Notes: generated by a model not told the origin, from the sequence alone. Positions 23,584 through 35,370 are shown, numbered from the stretch's first letter. The stretch: DNA of 64,000 bases from Galeopsis tetrahit (GCA_963675135.1 OY776131.1:29441881-29505880); one strand, 5' to 3'. Translations and numbers: made by a program.

Positions 23584-25361
23584 TTAAATATTAGTAATAT
23601 TTGAAATGTTCAAATATTATCTTCCAATTCCTCCTTCGTTAGCTTTGTTTTGTGCATCTACTTTGTCTTGTATTCTTCAGTAAGTATTAGTATAGGTTCG
23701 GGACTGGGTCCACCCGGCAGGTTGAAATGGCATTCCTATTAAAAAATTAGAGTTCAAAATTTTCAATTAGATACTTTGGGGGTATTTAGGCCATCTTCAA
23801 CCACAAACTCTCAAATTAAGATCTCTAAACTTCAAAATACATTTTTTCATACTCTATTTTAAAAAATTTCTCCAACCATGAAACTCTATATCTTACTTTA
23901 TTTATTATTTTAATCATTTTTCATATATTACAATCATTAAATAACATATTTATATTCATATTTAAATAAATTTATACAATTAAATATTCAATTAGTAAAT
24001 TAAATTATAAATTAAATATTATTAATTTTATCAAATCATAAAATGTAAATAAACTTGTAGTTTTCAAATATTACTTTTATTTAAATATAAAATTACGAAA
24101 CACATAATGACGTAAAAGGATACATGTGAGTATAATCCTAAACGAAGAAAATAAAATTCTCTTCAAAATGAGCGTTGATGAATCATTTCGACTTTCCTTC
24201 TTCGAGAGCAACAGAAAATTTGGCGCAAGAGTATGAGTGGGGATGGCTCGGGCGGGATTGATCAATTTGACCCGTTTTTTTAGCGGAACTTCTCCATCTA
24301 GATCCAATATTCCGCCGTACTAGTGTATCGTTTTTTATTATTTGTATTTCTTTTCAGTTTGTGTTCACTTATTTTAATATGTCGTGATATATACAACTAG
24401 GTAGAATTGTTATTATATTTAACAAATTATTAATATAGAATTGTAATACAATATTAATAAAATAATATATATAAAATATAGAGTTTTGAATAATAAACTT
24501 CATATATAGAGAGTTGGGTAATTCTTACGGTAGTCACATTTTACGAAATGACTACATAGTCACTTTGTCGAATCGCGCCACGTGGCGTCGTAAACGTCGT
24601 AACGACCTGCTACTTGTTATACACGTTTATATTATTTTTTAAATTTTATTTTGTTATTTACTATATTACCCTTCTTTTATTTAAATTATTTTTAATATAT
24701 ATATATATATTAAGTAAAATTACTGTTCTACCCTTTTTTATACAAATATTATTATTTTTAAAATTAAATAAATCAATCCAAAATTTAATTAAATAATAGA
24801 TTAGTTAAATTAAAAATTATGTTTTTTTTTTCTTTCCCCAATTCCAATTAGATTTTAGATTAAAAGCACATGAAATAGAAAACACATGTATTAACTATGT
24901 TTTAAAGAATTTGATTTGTTTTTTTTTAATAAATTGATTTAATTTATTTTTTGTTATTAATTTTATTAATAACATAAGGGTAAATATGTAATTTTAACAT
25001 TACATATTTTAATTACATTAATAAATATAATAAATTATTTTATTGTATAAGGATAAAAATGTAATTTTAAAATAATATATTTTAATTAATTTAGTTTAAT
25101 AGAAAATATAAATTTATGACACATTACGACACATACGATGAATACCGTAAATTGTACAAAAGGTAACAGGTCATTAAGTTTAAGCCTTTAGATTAGATTT
25201 TTAATGACTTAGATTAACTGACTACGATAGTCATTACGACACCTTACGACATCCTGACTACTAAGAGGTTCCTAGAGAGAGTTTACTATTCAAAACTCTA
25301 TTTTAAATTTATTTGAAAATAGAGTACTGTTGGAGGAAGCAAAACCTTATAAATGAGAGTT
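23584..25361. other. AT-rich sequence with a nested small DNA element, no gene
   Basis: Mostly over 70% A/T by eye. At 23803 a terminus-like GGCCATCTTCAACCACAAAC begins; a weakly matching inverted piece lies near 26850, so an old MITE-like element may span this region. Within it 24517-25274 looks like a separate insertion: its ends share CTTACGGTAGTCA / CTTAGTAGTCA in inverted orientation, and TAGAGAG occurs at both flanks. No coding frame of interest. Confidence 0.35.
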
Positions 25362-26818
25362 GGTCTCCTGTGCACAGGGTGCACGTGCACACTAATGCAC
25401 ATTTCAATTATTTATGTATTAATAAAAGCAAAAATTTACAACTAACTAACAGTTGGCCAAGTGTTTTTAGAAACCCTTCATAAGTTTGTGGTCTCGTGTT
25501 CATTCTCCAACAACTTGCGGTCTCGTGTTCAACTCCTTCAACTTGCTTTATCACTTTTCAGTAATAAAGAACCACACTTTTCAGTATTAAACACTACCAC
25601 TTTTCAATATTATGAAACACCACTTTTCAATATTAAAGACTACAATACAATCCACTTTTCAGTAACAAATTTATCATTTTTCAATAAGAAAGAACCATTT
25701 CAGTATTAAAGACTACCACTTTTCAATATTATGAAACACCACTTTTCAATATTAAAAACTACAATACAATACAATATTAAAAAAAAAATAACACTTTTCA
25801 CTAATAATATTTACCACTTTTATTAAAGATTACTACTCTTCACTTTTTTAGTATTAAACATTACAAATTTTCACTTGTTTACCACTTTTCAGTATAAGAG
25901 ATTACCACTTTACACAAATAATGTTTACCATTTTTCAGTATTAGATATTACCACTTTCTGCTAATAATGTTTACCACTTTACACAATTTACCACTATTTA
26001 CAATTTAAAAAAAAAATCATTAATAAATATTACCACTATTTACAATTTTAAAAAAAAATTAACACTTTTCACTAATAATATTTACCACTTTTTAGTATTA
26101 AAAATTACCACTTTTCACTCATAATAGTGGTATAGTTACCACTTTCCAGTATAATAGATTACCACTTTTCACTAATAATAGTTACTACTTTTCACTAATA
26201 ATGTTTACTACTTTTCACTAATAACAGTTACCATTTTTCAGTATTAGAGATTACCACTTTTCAGTATTAGAGATTACCACTTTTCACTAATAATGTTTAC
26301 CACTTTTCGCTAATAATAATAATAGTTACCACTTTTCAATATTAGAGATTACCACTTTTCAGTAAGATTGCCACTTTACACAAATTAAATAATGATTCAT
26401 CATAAACTGAGGCAACGGTCTCCATGGACGGTCGGGAGAGGAACCTGGAGTGGAAACATGTGGCCGGAACTGCGACGACTTCGGTGTGAAGACAAACATA
26501 GTGAAAGGTGTGGATATTTTTTTTGGGTTTACATATTCTCTCGAATAAAGAATAAAAAGCGGTTAAAAAAAGTAGGAAAAAAAAAAAAAACGGTTGAAAA
26601 AAAGTGGTTAAAAAAAAAAAAAAAAGCAGAAAAGAACCATTAAAAAAACAGTAAAAAAAAGCGTTGAAAAAAAAATAGTTAAAAAAAAAAGCAGAAAAAA
26701 GCAATTTAAAAAAAAAGCAATAAAGAAAAGCGTTGAAAAAAAAAAAGTTAAAACAAAAGCTGTTAAAAAAAAATTAAAAAAGTGAGTGCACGTGTGTATG
26801 GTGCATATAAGACTTTCC
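25362..26818. mobile_element. Probable DNA transposon made of short ACCACTTTTCA repeats
   Basis: The left end contains GTCTCCTGTGCACAGGGTGC and the right end, inverted, GTCTTATATGCACCATACAC, with GTGCACGTGCAC near the left terminus. The flanks share TATAAAT (about 25346-25355 and 26819-26827), a possible imperfect TSD. About 25550-26370 is a dense irregular array of ACCACTTTTCA joined by TATTAGAGATT or CTAATAATGTTT spacers. From 26510 to 26780 poly-A/T tracts with AAAAAGCAG and GTTAAAAAA dominate. Open frames here are low complexity, not genes. Confidence 0.45.
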
Positions 26819-26954
26819 CTATAAATAAGTTAAACTTCATTTTTAACATACCGCAAAACCGCTGGAGACGTTGCAATAACTTATTTATTAATGTGAATTT
26901 GGTAGTTTTTTAAGAAAAAAAATAATTAATGCAATATTTGTATAACCTTAATAT

Positions 26955-27103
26955 ATATGTGATTATCTCTTATATATTCAATCAATTGCATAAAATTAAT
27001 TAATTCCACCCTTATATAGACGAGAAATATATGTGATTATCTCTTATATATTCAATCAATTGCATAAAATTAATTAATTCCACCCTTGTATAGACGAGAA
27101 ATT
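26955..27103. repeat. 74-bp tandem duplication
   Basis: Two head-to-tail copies containing ATGTGATTATCTCTTATATA and TTAATTCCACCCTT, about 74 bp apart, differing by a few bases. Confidence 0.8.
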
Positions 27104-28087
27104 TGTAGCGAATTAACTGTCAATTCTATCTTTTATATATTATACTAGTGTAAGACCCGCGAATTTCGCGAAATTGAAAAAAAAATATTATTATTTAATA
27201 AGATTTTATATAATTAATGTATTTGATAATTCATGTCATCTTCAACAATAGTCAGGTATAACTTAGAACACGACATAAAAAATTAAAGTCACTTGAAATG
27301 AAGAATAAAACAATTATGAACATTAGATATAAATGTATACACATAGAAGTTTGTAGAATAATATAGAGAACATTTATCAACAGTTTAATTAAAATCATGA
27401 TGATAGTATATAAGGAGATTAAATTATGGCCTAATTAAAATGAGTGCTAGTTGATTGAAAATTCAATTGCACAACTTTTACTTATAATAATAAGAAATTG
27501 TAAATAAAAATAATTGAGCACTACAAAATATTACTGAAAAGGCATCGGCAAATGGCAATGGCAGGCCGGCCGATGCGAAAAGGGGACGGCATTTAATGGC
27601 CGATGCAAAATGGCATCGGCAGTGGGCCCCGATGCCATTTGGTAACGGCCCCCCGATGCAAAATGGCATCGGCAGTGGGTCCCGATGCCATTTAGTAACG
27701 GCATTTAATGGCCGATGCTATTTGGTAAATTTATCTCCCTTTCTTTTATTTTATGGTATTTATCAAATCTAGTCACATAAAATATTTTTACATAGATATT
27801 AGTTTTCTATTTACAAACACACGATATTTTTCTATTATATATATATATATATATTATTAATTCAAGATTTTAAACGTAATTTAAGTGAATATACGTAATT
27901 TAAGTGAGTATACATAATTAAGAGCGACAGATGTATAAATTTATAAACTATTTACCAATTTATCATATTTAATAATTAATGTAATAATTTATATTAATTT
28001 ATCGATTTTACTTAAAATTATGTTACTTAAAATGAATTTTACTTATTTTTAATTAATATACTAAAAAATATTTGTTTCTCAACATAT

Positions 28088-28350
28088 AGTGTTTAGGGTT
28101 TAGGGTTCAGAGTTTAGAGTTTAGGGTAAAGGGTTCAGAGTTTAGGGTAAAGGGTTTAGGGTTTAGGGTAAAGGGTCCGACTACTCTTTTCAACGTGTAC
28201 ACTTAGACTTCATTAATAAACAAACTTCAAATGTGTATTATGAATTTATATTCAATATGGTAACTTATCCCCGAATACTCGTTTCTCAACATATATTGTT
28301 TACGATTTAGGAAAAAGGGTTCGGAGTTTAGGGTAAAGGGTTTGGGGTTT
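28088..28350. repeat. Telomere-like TTTAGGG-rich tracts inside the CACTA element
   Basis: 28088-28170 and 28308-28350 contain degenerate head-to-tail GTTTAGGG, GGTTCAGAG and GGGTAAAG words related to the plant telomere repeat TTTAGGG. They directly precede the tandem array starting near 28354, so they may be its diverged edge rather than telomeric in origin. Confidence 0.6.
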
Positions 28351-28353
28351 AGG

Positions 28354-29710
28354 GTTGTTAAAATGAAATATTTTACACTTAGGGATTAAAAAATTCATAG
28401 TTTTACACCAAGATTGTTAAAATGAAATATTTTACCTTTAGGAATTAAAAATTTTCTAATTTTACACCAAAATTGTTAAAACGAAATATTTTACACTTAG
28501 GAATTAAAAAATTCATAATTTTACACAAGGTTGTTAAAATGAAATATTTTACACTTAGGAATTAAAAAATTCATAATTTTACACCAAGGTTGTTAAAATG
28601 AAATATTTTACACTTAGGGATATGATTGAAAAAATCCTAATTTTACATCAAGGTTGTTAAATGAAATATTTTACACTTAGGCATTAAAAGATTCATAATT
28701 TTACACCTTGTTAAAATGAAATATTTTATACTTAGAGATTAAAAAATTCATAATTTTACACCAAGTTTGTTAAAATGAAATATTTTACACCTAGGAATAA
28801 AAAATTCCTAATTTTACACCAATGTTGTGAAAATGAAATATTTTACACTTAGGGATTAAAAAAATTCTAATTTTACATCAAGGTTGTTAAAATGAAATAT
28901 TTTATAATTAGGGATTGAAAAATTCATAATTTTACACAAAGTTGTTAAAATGAAATATTTTACACTTAGGAATTAAAAAATTCATAATTTTACACCTTGT
29001 TAAAATGAAATATTTTATACTTAGAGATTAAAAAATTCATAATTTTACACCAAATTTGTTAAAATGAAATATTTTACACCTAGGAATAAAAAATTCCTAA
29101 TTTTACACCAAGGTTGTAAAAATGAAATATTTTACACTTAGGGATTAAAAAAATTCTAATTTTACATCAAGGTTGTTAAAATGAAATATTTTATAATTAG
29201 GGATTGAAAAATTCATAATTTTACACAAAGTTGTTAAAATGAAATATTTTACACTTATGAATTAAAAAATTCATAATTTTACACCAAAATTGTTAAAATG
29301 AAATATTTTACACTTAAAAATTAAAAAAAAATCATAATTTTACACAAAGTTTGTTAAAATGAAATATTTTACACTTAGGGATTAAAAATTACTAATTTTG
29401 TGAAAATGAAATATTTTACACTTATGGATTAAAAAAATCCTAATTCTACACTAAGTTTGTTAAATTAAATATTTTACACTTGGGGATTAAAAAAATCCTA
29501 ATTTTACATCAAGGTTGTTAAAATGAAATATTCTACACTTAAAAAAATCATAATTTTACACCAAGTTGTTAAAATGAAATATTTTACACTTATGGATTAA
29601 AAAATTCCTAATTTTACACCAAGTTTGTTAAATTAAATATTTTACACTTGGGGATTAAAAAATTCCTAATTTTACATCAAGGTTGTTAAAATGAAATATT
29701 CTACACTTAT
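28354..29710. repeat. Tandem array of about 24 units of about 57 bp
   Basis: Unit core: TTGTTAAAATGAAATATTTT, then ACACTTAGGGATTAAAAAAT and a CATAATTTTACACCAAG-like end. Twenty-four cores are countable. A higher-order repeat of about 289 bp (five units) occurs twice, near 28690-28969 and 28980-29254, shown by the shared variants ACACCTTGTTAAAA and TATAATTAGGGATTG. Confidence 0.9.
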
Positions 29711-30377
29711 GGTGATGGTGATGAGGAGTGATACATTTTTATATTACTTTGTTACGTGTGATGTTATTATATTACATTGACGTTGAGGATTAATTTTTAT
29801 TTTAATGTTGTGTGTGATGTTATTTTAATTGACGTGAACATGCTAATTATGATTATAATTAATGTTGTTTGTGATACGATGTTATTTTAATTGAAAATGA
29901 ACTAGAGAATAAATTTATAATAGATGAAAATATTTTTAATTATATGGACAAGTGAATTCATATTTTTAAATGAATAAGTGAAAATAATTATATATATTTA
30001 ATGTTGTGAATTGAAAATTAGAATGAATTTAAATGATGTGATTAGAATAAATTTAAATGTATAAGTGAAAATAATTATAATGTTGTGAAATTAAAAATTA
30101 GAATGAATTTAAATGTTGTAAATTGAGGATTAGAATAAATTTAAATAGTGTGAATTGATACCGTAAATAAATTATTTAATTTGAAAAACATAATTTAGTT
30201 AATTTGAAAAACATAATTTAGAAATAATTATGTTATGCTTTGATAAATAATTTAATAAGGAACAATTAAAGTTAGAATGGATTGAATTAATTAAAGAATT
30301 AAAAACTCAAATTAAATTGAATATATATTAATTGCATTCACAACATGTCGAATAACAGCTCCTAGCCTAAACGGCAC

Positions 30378-30530
30378 ACAGGGGGCGCTCAAAAGCCTTC
30401 GAGACCGCGAGGTCCCGAGTTCGAACCCCACAAATCGCGAAAATGGCCAGATTTTCGAAAAATGGGGTGGCCCAGCGGTGGGGGGTGGGTGTTGGTGGCC
30501 TATCGACCTGGGTTCGAAACCCAGATTCGG
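30378..30530 (+). other. Two tRNA-like (B-box) sequences near the right end of the CACTA element
   Basis: GAGTTCGAACCCC (30417-30429) and GGGTTCGAAACCC (30510-30522) both match the RNA polymerase III B box GGTTCGANTCC. The second is preceded at about 30467 by TGGCCCAGCGGT, an A-box-like sequence. No full cloverleaf or anticodon arm can be drawn with confidence, so these are tRNA-like relics or pol III modules, not annotated tRNA genes. Confidence 0.5.
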
Positions 30531-31087
30531 GGTTTTTAAATTTTAATAAAAAGGCATCGGCAATGGGCCCGATGCAAAATGGCATCGGCAGTGGGCCCCG
30601 TGCCATTTGATAACGGCGGTTGCCCCGATGCGAAATGGCATCGGCTGTCCCCGATGCGAAATGGCATCGGCAGTGGGCCCCGATGCCATTTGGTAACGGC
30701 GACCTGCCGATGCCATTTCGCATCGGTTTTCCCCAAATCCGATGCCATTTAAATGGCATCGAGCATATTGGCATCGGCTCACTGCCGATGCCTTTGCCGT
30801 TGCCTTCATCTTTGGGGACGGCAGATCCGATGCCATTTCTCCATTATTTTGTAGTGGAGAAAACCTAAAAACTTTATAAAAAAAAAGAACAAAATGAATA
30901 TAAAATAAATTTTAATATTTACATAAATCATTTATAATTATATAAGTGAAGTATAAATATATGTTAATTAGGCATATCAATATCCGTAGTATAAAAAATA
31001 GAGCTCCAAATCTTAAAAATATATTTCCAAACTAAACCGTTTTTAAAAAATACATAAACATATATTTAACATAACTGCTTCTTCCAA

Positions 31088-31775
31088 TCAACTTTTCTCA
31101 ATCTTGACCTGGATAAATTGGTTTGGTGTAGAAGTTTTTGAATGAATTGTGTTATCCTCATCTTCAAGTAGAGGAAATTTTCTCTTGCCATCAGAACACT
31201 GACTATCAGAAAGAAATAGATGTGAACAATTTCATAATTAGTTTCACATATACAAATATATTAAAAGTAATGTGATATTCAAAATTTATTCCTTTAAAAA
31301 AAACACAATATAATTATTTGTAAAATATGTAGGATTATATAAGAGTAATGAACAATAGGATAATGTGGTTGAACCAAATGTTCAAACTGGATCGGTAAAG
31401 TGCCTGTAATCCTTCATGTATGGTTAGGAGACGAAAGAACGAAAGAAAAAATTGTAGGGGTGTTTTGTACCTAATATAAGGGTGTTGGGCTTTTCAACTC
31501 CGAAATTATACAAATTGTACATAAGTTCTTCCTTAATAACGTTCTGATATCTGTGTACAGTAACTTGTATTTTTGTTCCCTAAATAAATAGAAAATAAAC
31601 GTCACATCAAATGGAGAATAAAAAAAAAGAAATGGAAATTAAGAGTAAACGGGAAGAAATTTAGAGTAGAAATGCTCACCTTTTCATCAATGACTACCCA
31701 TTCAAAGTAATTCTGTTTACCATAATTTGAAAATACAGTCCAACATCGGCAGAACTTTTACTTTTAATCTCCACG
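31088..31775 (-). pseudogene. Replication protein A 70 kDa-like (DUF223) gene fragment
   Basis: Minus strand. The upstream exon encodes NYFEWVVIDEK and stops at AAG|GTGAGC (donor 31679). After a 100-nt intron (31580-31679, acceptor TTTATTTAG) the frame resumes with GTKIQVTV and then NLYNFGVEKPNTLIL, the pattern of the first OB fold of plant RPA1-like proteins. A last exon (31088-31198) after acceptor AGTCAG encodes FPLLEDEDN...FIQVKIEKS and a stop, like the charged C-terminal tail of these proteins. The middle OB folds are missing and there is no complete start. It could be a fragment captured by a Helitron or a decayed host copy; no Helitron ends were seen. Family call from motifs only. Confidence 0.5.
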
Positions 31776-31859
31776 TTCCTTTGTCGAGAGAAATATCTAC
31801 TATGAGGGAGAATTGTGATGACATTCACAGTATAATAGTGAAATCAATTAATCAAAGGA

Positions 31860-32440
31860 ATTGTTGAATGATGAGTTTGGTTTCGAACGGATAAAATGAT
31901 AGAAATAATTAAGCAGAGAGAAGTGTAAATAAAAATAACGGTGTATAAAAGAAAACTGTAAAGAATAGAGGAGGGAACTGAAAACTGTAAAGAATAGAGG
32001 AGAAATATTTTTTTTTTAAAGAAAACGGTGTATAAAAGAAAACTGTAAAAAGAAAAGAATAGAGGAGAATTTTTTTTTTTTTTTTTATAAAGAAAACTGT
32101 GGAGATTGGAGAACAAAAGAGGAAAGATGGAGAGGAGGGATCTGAAATAATTATTTAAAAAAATATATAAAAGAAAACTCTAAAAAGAAAACCGTATATA
32201 AAAGAAAACTGTAAAGAATAGAGAAGAATTTTTTTTTTTTTTTTAAAGAAAACTGTAAAAAGAAAACCGTAAAGAATAGAGGAGAAAGATTTTTTTTTTA
32301 AAGAAAACTGTGGAGATTGGAGAACAAAAGAGGAAAGATGGAGGGGATGGATCTGAAATAATTATTTAAAAAATATATATAAAAGAAAACTGTATAAAGA
32401 AAACAATTATTTAAAAAAAATAAAGAGAAATGTGAGATAA
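31860..32440. repeat. Degenerate A-rich repeats, no gene
   Basis: The phrases GAAAACTGTAAAGAATAGAG, AAAGAAAACTGTGGAGATTG and TATAAAAGAAAAC recur several times, separated by T9-T20 runs, suggesting local tandem duplications. Open frames are by-products of low complexity. Confidence 0.6.
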
Positions 32441-32476
32441 CGTCAGAAAGAAAAGATTAGGGTAGATTAATGGCAT

Positions 32477-32599
32477 AAAATATTTTTCTATAAATCTTTT
32501 AGGATATTCTTAAAAAATAGATTAATTTATCGATAGATTATGAAATATAGTTTATTTATTTTTTAAGAATATCCTAAAAGATTTATAGAAAAATATTTT
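32477..32599. repeat. Perfect 43-bp inverted repeat (hairpin)
   Basis: Arms 32477-32519 and 32557-32599 are exact reverse complements over 43 bp, with a 37-bp loop. The arm contains CTATAAATCTTTTAGGATAT. Further pieces of the right arm (AAAAGATTTATA) recur to about 32690. Confidence 0.9.
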
Positions 32600-33143
32600 A
32601 AAAGATTTATACATGAATATTTTAAAAGATTTATACAAGAAAAATATAATATTTTCTAGATTTTTTTTTAGAATATTCTAAAAGAGTAACTTTTAGATAA
32701 CTATAAGAAAAATATACAATATTTTCAGTAGTTGTGGTGATCTCTTTATATTATATTATACTAGATGAGCACTAGCTTATTACGTGGAGTGTGATTCAGG
32801 TGGAATTTGCATGATAGCGTAGTGGAGTGTGAAATTTGCATGATTTTAGTGCACATTTGAGCTTATGGATACTTTGATTCGGGTGGAATTTGCATGATTT
32901 TAGTCCACATTTGAGCTTTTATGGATACTTTGGTCAAATTGAGAGAAAGATAGTATCTTTGTCGTTTTTGTAGGAAAAAATGGTTTTGTCTCGAAAAATG
33001 GAGGGAAATGAAAAAAAGAATTTAGTCAATCGAAGTTCGGGAGCAAGAGTTACATACAAAACAATGAGCAAGCCTGACACGACCGAGTCAACGATTCGAC
33101 AGCACGACCGAGCCTTAGGTCTGAGGAGACGGACGTCGTTATA
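32600..33143. other. AT-rich sequence and left part of an LTR-like sequence
   Basis: From about 32770 there are repeated phrases GGTGGAATTTGCATGATT and GCACATTTGAGCTT. 33050-33143 is GC-richer with CACGACCGAG repeated. This runs without break into the duplicated block at 33144, which is why copy 2 looks like the more complete copy. No gene seen. Confidence 0.4.
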
Positions 33144-35019
33144 GAGATTGGGGCCAACAGGAGGGCACGACGACCGAGCCCATGTCAGAGCCAAGCCCAT
33201 ACGGAGACAAGGTTGAGGCCGGCATGGCCGAGCTGCTAGAAGGAAGTTGCACGGCCGAGCCCTAGACCGGCTTGCATGCTAGAAACTCTGTTCTGACTCG
33301 ACTGAGTGACCCCATTTTCAGGATGTTTGTGCAATTTCACCCATTTTTAAGGACCTAGCTACTTGCAAAACTCGTTTTTAAACCTTACTATAAATACTCT
33401 CCTATTATATTTTTATCAATTCATCACCCCTCCCGAGAATTCTTCACACATTTACACACATTTGAAAGTGTTCTTCATCCATATATTTCTCATTTCTTCA
33501 TCATTGACTTTGGAATTCTAGGCTCTATCTATTGGTCCCTAAACGGTAAAATAGTATCAATGATAAAATAGTATCAATGGTGGAAAAAGTTTAGAGAGGT
33601 GAACAGATCATGATAACAAACCTATGATTGCTATATCAGTTGGTCAGTTGAAAAACTATCTTGAGAGCTACTAGTGCGGAATTGTGTAGACCCTTTAACT
33701 CGTGTGTTGAATAAAAACCTTTGAATAAATTATAATGACTTTATCAAAACAATGAATATTATCAGCTATAGTGATATTGTTGGAATTAATGGGAATTAAT
33801 TGGGTTTTGACACCCTTATCTAATTTAATTAATTAGACGGACTAAACGTTAATTAAGAAATAATTGAACGTGACATAGTCGATCTACTCGCGGAGTAGAT
33901 GAACGTGGTATATTTAATATCTCAAAACCGAGTTAAGGTGAGTGAGAAATTAATTGTAGAAGTTGAAGGGTTTCAACTTGGAAGTTTGAGAATGTGGGAA
34001 ATTGTCCCACATAGGAAACCTACAAAACATTTATGATGTATAAAGGTATTGAAGTAGCATGGTAGTTCAACTATCTAAAAGAGGTACACTCCTCTAAGAG
34101 CCACACGCGCGCGCGCCCGTCCGGCCGGCCGGCCGGCTTGGCTTCGCAATTGGCAATTGGCAATTGGTCTTTGGGGCCCGCCTATCTTTTTGCAGACCCA
34201 AAAACTCCGAAAAGCCCAACTCAGGAATGGGCTCGGCCCATTCGAATTACTTCAAGAATATTCCAGAATCATCTGGAAATCTCAAACTTCTTTTTGCAGA
34301 CCCAAAAACTCCGAAAAGCCCAACTCAGGAATGGGCTCGGCCCATTCGAATTACTTCAAGAATATTCCAGAATCATCTGGAAATCTCAAACTTGGTCTTC
34401 AAGATTGAATCTTCAAGACTTATCCACGTACGAGATTCCTCTCCCTCCAAGGGTTTGTTCTGCCTATAAATATCAGACTCTTCCCTCATACATCCTACGC
34501 TGAAATTCGCCCCTCAACCTTCTACTCTCCTCTCGACCCTACGCAGTGTACTGAGCTACCGAAAGCCTTACACTGTTCTTTCTTGTGACGGATTTATATC
34601 CGAAGTGTGTTCAGTTCGTAACTAAGTACGTTCGCCGATACTTCTTACACAGTGGTGCTACTGTGTATTAAGTGAAAGTCGTTTTACCTTTGGTAACGGA
34701 ACGCCGTAACAGTCGAGCACTATCCTGGGCGTATTCTGTTCTGCGGGAAAAGGGATTCCCTTGACTCGACTTATTTGAGGTATTCTGTGTTTTTCTGTTT
34801 ATTCTGATATTTTTGATATTGCAGTTTACACGGCGTAAACCGGATCCAACAGATATATGCTGATGTTATGATTTATGCAAAGTAGTATAAACAAATATAA
34901 GCAATAGACAATGCAATCAAACAGTAAAGAACACAAGATTTATGCAAAAAGTAGTATAAACAATATTATAAGCAATAGACAATGCAATAAAAGAGTAAAG
35001 TGGTTCGAACAACCTACGT
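33144..35019. repeat. Duplicated 1.9 kb segment, copy 2
   Basis: Matches 13531-15417 from GAGATTGGGGCCAACAGG to GAACAACCTACGT. Differences are scattered substitutions, a shorter CG microsatellite and a shorter GGCC microsatellite near 34106-34135. Here the LTR-like sequence continues upstream of 33144 and the CCTACGTCC stretch continues past 35019, as in other copia LTRs. It contains the solo LTR at 33778-34851. Confidence 0.9.
33778..34851. mobile_element. Solo LTR with GATAT target-site duplication (copy 2)
   Basis: TGTTGGAATTAATGGG to GGATCCAACA with GATAT at 33773-33777 and 34852-34856. 1074 bp. Same insertion as 14165-15251. The 104-bp tandem duplication is also present. Confidence 0.9.
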
Positions 35020-35313
35020 CCACCCTCTCTTAGCAAAGTGTAGCAAAGAAGAACTCGGAGTATATTATTTCATCGATCAAATTAATTAACTCAAAAAAGA
35101 ATTATTAGGACGATATATACTGAAATTAAAGTCCTACAAAAGATTTTTAATTATATTTGACACATTTGAGATAAAAAAAAGAAGTAAAAGTACTAGTATT
35201 ATTAATACTATGCAACAATTAAAATCCAATTACATTATCCCTGCATTTTCGACCAAGAATTCTCAAGACTTGTATATTAAAACCAAACAAAAACTAATAT
35301 TACGAAAATTATA

Positions 35314-35336
35314 ATATATATATATATATATATATA
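35314..35336. repeat. TA microsatellite
   Basis: About 11 consecutive TA dinucleotides, 35 bp beyond the stop codon of the MADS-box gene. Confidence 0.9.
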
Positions 35337-35370
35337 AAATAAGAAACCCTAGTTCAAAAGCCATGTCCGA

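Larger units (their letters stand above)
27519..30856. mobile_element. Non-autonomous CACTA (En/Spm) transposon
   Basis: It begins CACTACAAAATATTACTG and ends ATTATTTTGTAGTG, flanked by the 3-bp TSD GAG (27516-27518 and 30857-30859). Subterminal regions (27540-27725 and 30548-30835) are packed with GGCATCGGC / GCCGATGCC and CGATGCCATTTGGTAACGGC in both orientations, the usual transposase-binding arrangement of this superfamily. No transposase remains. The interior has a telomere-like tract, a 24-unit tandem array and tRNA-like sequences near the right end. Open frames in the subterminal repeats are not genes. Confidence 0.93.

Noticed and set aside
28088..28350. Interstitial telomere from a chromosome fusion
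   Set aside because: The TTTAGGG words are degenerate, short and located within a transposon with an intact TSD, so transposon repeat growth is the simpler explanation.
28340..29720. CRISPR-like array
   Set aside because: Repeat units are contiguous without unique spacers, lie in plant DNA inside a CACTA element and vary in length; it is a tandem minisatellite.
30378..30530. True tRNA gene
   Set aside because: B-box and A-box-like words are present, but no convincing acceptor stem, anticodon arm or full cloverleaf can be paired, so I list it only as tRNA-like.
30367..30836. Several overlapping frames of 70-135 codons near the CACTA right end
   Set aside because: They read GCCGATGCC subterminal repeats in different frames; low complexity and present at the left end too.
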